This document shows, piece after piece, positions 59,308 through 64,000 of a DNA stretch of 64,000 nucleotides. Location of the stretch: the NCBI RefSeq assembly GCF_045223415.1, contig NZ_JBEQZJ010000012.1, positions 22,094 to 86,093 on the forward strand, given 5' to 3'. Numbering within the stretch: the stretch's first letter is position 1; every line of letters starts with the position of its first letter. The notes below the pieces were generated by a model. The model saw only the letters and a program-made list of their open reading frames with translations, made no database searches and was not told where the DNA came from. A program made the translations under genes and the position numbers. This DNA is from Hoskinsella mucinilytica. GTDB lineage: Bacteria > Bacillota_I > Bacilli_A > Erysipelotrichales > Erysipelotrichaceae.

Positions 59308-61821
59308 TTGCGAGCATATCGAAAAATGTGTCTGAAGATGCCAATGCCAAGAGAACATGCGCTACAAAGGGAGCGACTATTATCTAAATTATATGAAGCA
59401 AGGAATAAACGATTGATCATGATAGAGGGAGGAGCCGGTGTTGGAAAGACTACCTTAGTTACAACCTTTCTTCAAAAGTATCAACTACCTTATCATTGGC
59501 TTACCATGCAACAAGATATGAATGATCTTTTTATTTTTATTGCATATCTGATAGAAGGCTGTAGCATGGAACAACTTCATAAACAAGAATTGATGTCTTA
59601 TGTCGATGCGGCAGCACAAAGCAATCAAGCAGAATTGGTCATAGAAGCTATTTGTGATGTATTCTCGCATAGCGAACCTTTTACCATGGTGATTGATGAT
59701 GCTCATAGGATACAAGATGATAGGATCTTAACGTTGATAGAACAATTAATGGAAGAATATCATCAAAAATTCCTTTTCATTGGTAGAACAGCATTGAACA
59801 TTTATTGTAAGGACGCAATCCTAAATGATGATATTTTTCTCTTGCATGGTGATGAATTGATGTTAAACCAAGAAGAAGCATTTACCTTTTTAAAAGAAAC
59901 GCTTCAATTTCAAAGATCTCAAGAGGCGTTGTTAAGTCTATGTGAATGGGCTCGTGGATGGATCGGAGGACTTCAGCTTTTAACGATCGCACTACAACAA
60001 GATGGAGATATAGAAAGCTGGAAAACAGGAATGCAAGATACCATGTTGCAAGCATATATTCAACGTGAGATTTATGATACCCTTCCTTTGGATATGCAAA
60101 TGTTTTTATGCAAGACAAGCATACTACAAAGTTTTGATGAGGAGTTTATCTTAAGCTATCTGCCACAGGTTTCTTTTTCCTTGATGATGAAACGGCTTCA
60201 ACAATTGAATTTTATCGTAACGACATTAGAAGACGGGTATTATTGTTATCATGATATCATGAAGGAATTTTTGTTAGAACAATTTCAGGAATTAAGATGG
60301 AATGAACAAAAAACAGCACATGCGAATGCAGCCAGGATATTTTATGATCAAGGAGATGTGGGACAAGCCTTACATCATTGTTTTGAAATCAAGGATTATG
60401 ATACAGCTATGAAATGGATCTCGGAAAATGTGAAAACATCTCAATTGCTTTCCTATATGAAACGTATTCCATTAAAGGAAATCGTGAAGAATCCGGATTT
60501 TGCTTATCAATTATTTTTCTATAGCTATGCCAATGTGGATGAAGCACGATGTTATGAAATCTTTCATTTGATTCATGAATGTTTGAAAGAAGATGTGACC
60601 TTTCAAGCATTTGAATATTCTCATTTATTTATGGATAGTTATGCTAAGGCCAATCAAGTAACCGTGTTACCGATAGAAACGATCAGCAGCTTACCTTTGA
60701 GCAAAGAGACCATTAGCTTTCTTGTGGCAAAAGATGCGTTCTTTCTCTATGCACAAGGCAATTATCCGCAATGTTTGAAACGGTTAGCATGGGCAAGGTC
60801 TTTTTTTGAAGAGAGTGCCAATATGTATGTAGGAGCAATGTTGTATATGTCTGAAACACAGATTTATGAACAATTGGGGTACTTTCAAAAAGCCTTGCGT
60901 GATTATGAAAGCTTGAATGAGCTAGAAGGAGTAACATCATTGTTTGATGTCATTTATGATTTGGGGATTGCCGGTATTTATATGAAACAATTTCATTTTG
61001 ATCAAGCGCAACACCATCTGGATGCTTGTATGAAGACGTTTGCACGTAAGAAGGTCAAAGGTGCTGATCGCTCAGGCAGATATACATTGGCACAATTGTA
61101 TTTTATTATGGGCGATGTGAGTATTGCTAAGCAATGCTTGCAGGAGGTAATGCAACAAGAGAATTTTCAAGATCCGATCACAGCGGCGCCTTTGCTACGT
61201 CTATTTTATGTTTATGAGCCTGATCATCCGTTATTTGAGGTTTTTGAAAAGCAGATGAAGCAACATGTGTTAGATTTAGATTTTGATTCTCATATCCTTT
61301 TAGCAAATCTTTACGAGAAAACCGATATGGAATTGGCAATGAAGTTGATGGATGAAATTTTGATTAAAGCACGAAAGTTACATAATCCATATGCTTTGAT
61401 CGATGCATGTATTCAAAAGGTACATTTGGTTTTGCATACAAGCAAAGAAACAAGAGTGATTCACGATTTGTTATGTGAAGCATTAAGTTATGCCGTTTAT
61501 GATGAAGTACGTTTACCATTCTTTTATTTACGTAAGGATGTAAATTATTTAGAAAAGGATTTATTGTCAGACATCAAACGATCTATATCTGCTCAAGCAT
61601 ATCAATTTCTATTAGATGTCTTATGCATACGCAATGAGGATTCTTTATCAGCCAGAGAAATCGAAGTGATGGAAGAAATTATTCAGGGCTATACAAATAA
61701 GGAAATTGCCCAACATCTTTGTATCAGTCAGGCAACGGTGAAGACACATTTAATCAATATATATAAAAAGCTGGATGTGACAAATCGCATTGAGGCGATG
61801 AGAGCCTATCAGAAAACGTAA
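59308..61821 (+). CDS. MalT-like LuxR-family ATP-dependent regulator
   Basis: The 837-residue protein starts at TTG 59308, which has AGAGGTGA 7 nt upstream; no ATG nearby has a ribosome site. Its NTPase domain has P-loop GGAGVGKTT (41-49) and Walker B-like VIDDAH (about 125-130). A long helical TPR-like superhelix follows, then a C-terminal LuxR helix-turn-helix (LSAREIEVMEEIIQGYTNKEIAQHLCISQATVKTHL). This is the STAND/MalT plan, in which a ligand drives ATP-dependent oligomerisation. It lies 44 nt after the ABC exporter and may control it. Confidence 0.92.
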   Translation: MRAYRKMCLKMPMPREHALQRERLLSKLYEARNKRLIMIEGGAGVGKTTLVTTFLQKYQLPYHWLTMQQDMNDLFIFIAYLIEGCSMEQLHKQELMSYVDAAAQSNQAELVIEAICDVFSHSEPFTMVIDDAHRIQDDRILTLIEQLMEEYHQKFLFIGRTALNIYCKDAILNDDIFLLHGDELMLNQEEAFTFLKETLQFQRSQEALLSLCEWARGWIGGLQLLTIALQQDGDIESWKTGMQDTMLQAYIQREIYDTLPLDMQMFLCKTSILQSFDEEFILSYLPQVSFSLMMKRLQQLNFIVTTLEDGYYCYHDIMKEFLLEQFQELRWNEQKTAHANAARIFYDQGDVGQALHHCFEIKDYDTAMKWISENVKTSQLLSYMKRIPLKEIVKNPDFAYQLFFYSYANVDEARCYEIFHLIHECLKEDVTFQAFEYSHLFMDSYAKANQVTVLPIETISSLPLSKETISFLVAKDAFFLYAQGNYPQCLKRLAWARSFFEESANMYVGAMLYMSETQIYEQLGYFQKALRDYESLNELEGVTSLFDVIYDLGIAGIYMKQFHFDQAQHHLDACMKTFARKKVKGADRSGRYTLAQLYFIMGDVSIAKQCLQEVMQQENFQDPITAAPLLRLFYVYEPDHPLFEVFEKQMKQHVLDLDFDSHILLANLYEKTDMELAMKLMDEILIKARKLHNPYALIDACIQKVHLVLHTSKETRVIHDLLCEALSYAVYDEVRLPFFYLRKDVNYLEKDLLSDIKRSISAQAYQFLLDVLCIRNEDSLSAREIEVMEEIIQGYTNKEIAQHLCISQATVKTHLINIYKKLDVTNRIEAMRAYQKT

Positions 61822-61945
61822 AATCTAGAGTGATACCTACATGATGATTAAGAGTCGTTTTAAGCGTGAATAAAAATTTTTTTAGAAAGGCGGACACAAA
61901 TCATAGAATATAGGATATAGTTTTGCTTAATTAAATTATTAAAAA

Positions 61946-61974
61946 CTGACAAAGTATAGGCAGCGGTATATAGT
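61946..61974 (+). promoter_or_regulatory. Promoter of the broken lipoprotein gene
   Basis: CTGACA (61946-61951) and TATAGT (61969-61974) are 17 bp apart, upstream of the pseudogene. The rest of 61822-62010 holds no gene I can support. Confidence 0.5.
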
Positions 61975-62031
61975 TATTACAGGAAGCGATTTTCTTTATA
62001 AAACAAGAATATGAAAAAAGAGGAATTGCGT

Positions 62032-62549
62032 GTGAAAAGAATGGGGAATGATGATATAAAATTCATAAGAAAATTAGCGATATTGATGTGTTCGATATCG
62101 CTTCTCTGTATCACAAGTTGTAGTCAACAGAAAGAATATGATATTTTATCTGTTGAGGATGAATTGCGTGAAATACGATGAAAGCAATTAGAACGCTAAT
62201 TTCAGTATATAGTGATTCACAGACTCCTTTTAACGCTAACATTGAATCATCCATAGAGTTAAAATCGTTTATCTTATCCACAAAGAATCAGGGTAACGAT
62301 CAGATCATGTAGGCTTTGAAGGATCATGGGAAAACGGCCTTAGAGGGAAAAATACCTGTTATAAAGCAACCACTTTCTATTGATGATCAAGGAAATGATC
62401 ATATCTATGGTGTTCGTTTCATCCCTTTTTATGAGCGTATTGATTTAGTAAGTGAAGGCATACGTTATCAAGTATATGATCCTCTTATAGATCATGAAGA
62501 AGTAGATGGCTTATTTGTTGTCATTAAAAATCCGGATCGTGTTTCGTGA
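62032..62549 (+). pseudogene. Disrupted lipoprotein gene
   Basis: The first segment (GTG 62032 behind AGAGG, or ATG 62011 in the same frame) encodes a signal peptide with lipobox ITSC and ends at TGA 62179-62181. The continuation is in another frame: from about 62181 a coherent sequence (KAIRTLISVYSDSQTPFNANIESS) runs to an in-frame TAG at 62310-62312 and then on to 62549 (QPLSIDDQGNDHIYGVRFIPFYERIDL). One frameshift plus one nonsense codon thus separate parts of a single protein of about 170 residues. The function of the ancestor is unknown. Confidence 0.7.
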
Positions 62550-62586
62550 TGAAGGATAGCTCATCCTATAGAAATGCCAATAGAAG

Positions 62587-62618
62587 AAAGAGGTATTTTT
62601 CATGCAGAATACCTCTTT
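62587..62618 (+). terminator. Terminator after the pseudogene
   Basis: AAAGAGGTATT (62587-62597) pairs with AATACCTCTTT (62608-62618), followed by T residues. Confidence 0.82.
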
Positions 62619-62673
62619 TTAGTTGGAAAATATGGAAATGATCAGTGCTAGTCATCTTGTTTGAAAAAACGAT

Positions 62674-63123
62674 TTATATACGATTTGCATAATACTTTTT
62701 CGCAATATGCTTGATCAATAAAGATAAAGTCGTTAAGCCATATAACATAAGGAAGGCTACTTCACTTAGAAAACCTAATAAATCTAAAATACAGAGTGAC
62801 AATAAAATGGCAATGGATAAAAAGATATAGGCGCTATGACTGGATTTTTCATTTAACAATACATTACGTTCATCATGATATTCTATACGTTTTTCTTCTG
62901 GCATGGTATCTTGTTGAATGATCCTGCCCCATGGTCGATTGGATGCAATCAATAAGGTAAGTCCTATGATCAAAAAGGCCAGGGGAGCTCCGTCTGGATT
63001 TGGAACATATGCTAATAATGTAGGTTTCGCAATGAAACTATATAAACTGAATATCAAAGTAGCAATTGCGATGAGATTACCTAACAAGATGATCATGATC
63101 ATCCATGGTTTTAGATGTTTCAT
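62674..63123 (-). CDS. Four-helix membrane protein partner of XRE regulator
   Basis: The 149-residue protein has four hydrophobic helices in two pairs separated by a charged loop (EEKRIEYHDERNVLLNEKSSH). Small membrane proteins of this kind regularly follow a tiny XRE regulator in Firmicutes; the pair's role is unknown. Its ATG overlaps the regulator stop by 4 nt. Confidence 0.82.
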   Translation of the reverse strand: MKHLKPWMIMIILLGNLIAIATLIFSLYSFIAKPTLLAYVPNPDGAPLAFLIIGLTLLIASNRPWGRIIQQDTMPEEKRIEYHDERNVLLNEKSSHSAYIFLSIAILLSLCILDLLGFLSEVAFLMLYGLTTLSLLIKHIAKKYYANRI

Positions 63124-63323
63124 ACTTTTTCCTCCTCATAAAGAAATATATCTTCGATACGTAAATGAAAATAATGGGCAATGCGAAAAGCTAAAAGAAT
63201 GGATGGATTATAACGTCCGTTTTCTAATGAGCCAATGGTTTGTCTGGAAACCTGTAAGGCCTTTGCGAGCTCTTCTTGACTGATGCCTCGTTGTTTTCTG
63301 ATGCTTTCTAATCTGTTTTTCAT
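63120..63323 (-). CDS. Small XRE-family regulator
   Basis: The 67-residue protein is essentially one Cro/C1 helix-turn-helix (IRKQRGISQEELAKALQVSRQTIGSLENGRYNPS) with a short tail (RIEDIFLYEEEKV), the YozG-like type. It is cotranscribed with the membrane protein gene. A long inverted repeat upstream is the probable autoregulatory operator. Confidence 0.9.
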   Translation of the reverse strand: MKNRLESIRKQRGISQEELAKALQVSRQTIGSLENGRYNPSILLAFRIAHYFHLRIEDIFLYEEEKV

Positions 63324-63339
63324 ATCATCATCCTTTGAT

Positions 63340-63401
63340 GGAAAGTTAACTTTACATTACTAGAGTAGCATAAGAGGATCGAAATGTAAAGCAAACTTTC
63401 C
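63340..63401. repeat. Long inverted repeat upstream of the XRE/membrane pair
   Basis: GGAAAGTTAACTTTACAT (63340-63357) matches the reverse complement of ATGTAAAGCAAACTTTCC (63384-63401) at all but two positions, with a 26-nt spacer containing a minus-strand TATGCT -10. Two operator half-regions flanking a promoter are suggested. Confidence 0.65.
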
Positions 63402-63485
63402 ATAAAAAAAAGAAAAGTTAGCTATGAAAACACTTTCTTTTTCCTATGGATACGGTATACTAAGGTTAAAGAGGTGGTATGGGTC

Positions 63486-63995
63486 ATGAAAAAGGTGATT
63501 TTTCAGGATATAGATGGGGTATTGTATCCCTGTTTTCAAAGAGAACGATTAAAGATGGATGCTTATATGATCAAGCAAAGGCTGATAGAACAAGACTCCT
63601 ATTATAAGGATGCAAATGCAAAGGATCTCGCTGCTGCTTATGAAGGATGGGATCATGAAGCAATGCGACGTTTAAAACAGCTCGTGGAAATAACCGGAGC
63701 TTGTATCGTTGTATCCTCTTCTTGGCGCTTTATGCATGGTGTGAAGGAATTTAAACAAATGTTTCATATTTACGGATTAAAAGATGCTGTGATTGCGATA
63801 ACTCCATTAAAAGATGGGTTTTTGAAAGAACCAAGCATTCTTTCTTATTTACAACAGCATCCGGAAATTGAGCATTATGTGATTTTAGATGACTTAGATA
63901 TGTCAAAAACCTTTCCTGGACATTGTGTGGTTTGTCCTGATATTTATGATGAGGAATGTCATAAAAAGGCGATTGCGATATTAACAGGGAAATGA
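63486..63995 (+). CDS. HAD-like protein of the Swiss-army-knife RNA repair type
   Basis: The 169-residue protein has a HAD-type nucleophile motif QDIDGVLYP, motif II SSSWR, and the late acidic motif ILDDLDM. The set matches the HAD domain found in Swiss-army-knife RNA repair proteins, here as a stand-alone domain. It may remove phosphates from nucleic-acid ends, but this is an inference from the family. AGAGGTGG lies 8 nt before the ATG at 63486, and TATACT at 63456-63461 is a possible -10. Confidence 0.82.
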   Translation: MKKVIFQDIDGVLYPCFQRERLKMDAYMIKQRLIEQDSYYKDANAKDLAAAYEGWDHEAMRRLKQLVEITGACIVVSSSWRFMHGVKEFKQMFHIYGLKDAVIAITPLKDGFLKEPSILSYLQQHPEIEHYVILDDLDMSKTFPGHCVVCPDIYDEECHKKAIAILTGK

Positions 63996-64000
63996 CCCTG

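Noticed and set aside
62175..62320. Programmed frameshift or stop readthrough in the lipoprotein gene
   Set aside because: No slippery sequence or stimulating structure is evident, and two separate lesions fit gene decay better.

Overview
The window is AT-rich, low-GC Firmicutes DNA (Shine-Dalgarno sites close to AGGAGG, sigma-A type promoters, Gram-positive lipoproteins and regulators). The mix of pyrophosphate-type phosphofructokinase, PTS, rubredoxin/flavin reductase and PHP-type C-P lyase pathway enzyme suggests an anaerobic gut member of the Erysipelotrichia or a close relative. That placement is inference; no rRNA gene is present. I see no phage, insertion sequence or CRISPR array.

Layout. 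1-7.2 kb: the 3' part of a PPi-dependent phosphofructokinase gene, then an oligopeptide ABC importer operon (binding protein, two permeases, two ATPases) ending in a small overlapping membrane-protein gene. 7.2-9.4 kb: a small unknown protein and PTS enzyme I. 9.4-13.8 kb: a structured non-coding RNA candidate, a three-gene extracytoplasmic sensing system (binding lipoprotein, LytS/YesM-type kinase, AraC-type response regulator) and a second small RNA candidate. 13.8-19.3 kb: a carbohydrate cluster (RpiR regulator, ceramidase-like protein, PTS EIIC, AEC permease, ChbG-like deacetylase) with a cre site. 19.3-23.3 kb: a LacI regulator divergent from an AtuA / AtuA-like / family III CoA-transferase operon with clear operators. 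23.3-31.7 kb: a minus-strand block of PepF, a GDT1-family cation transporter, M42 peptidase, a coiled-coil protein, PyrR and a SWIM-SNF2 helicase. 31.8-32.5 kb: flavin reductase-rubredoxin.

32.5-44.2 kb is a complete phosphonate uptake and C-P lyase regulon: phnD, phnCEE, then phnGHIJKM, a hexapeptide acetyltransferase, phnL, a PHP-family cyclic phosphodiesterase (in place of PhnP/PhnN) and an inositol-monophosphatase-family enzyme. Each of the three transcription units is preceded by four 6-bp elements repeated every 11 bp, ending exactly 9 bp before the -10 box. This is a striking shared Pho-box architecture that implies control by phosphate starvation.

44.3-47.7 kb: an XRE regulator, then a MATE transporter fused to a cytidylate-kinase-like domain. 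A 6-codon leader peptide that runs into a strong terminator precedes the fusion gene, suggesting ribosome-dependent attenuation. 47.7-52.6 kb: tRNA-Trp, a DUF2087 protein with nested palindromic operators, XRE regulators, HAD phosphatases, AzlCD and an SDR enzyme. 52.6-61.8 kb: two GntR(YtrA)-controlled ABC modules, a third ABC exporter with two permeases, and a MalT-like LuxR regulator. 61.9-64 kb: a broken lipoprotein gene, an XRE/membrane-protein pair with a long inverted repeat, and a HAD protein.
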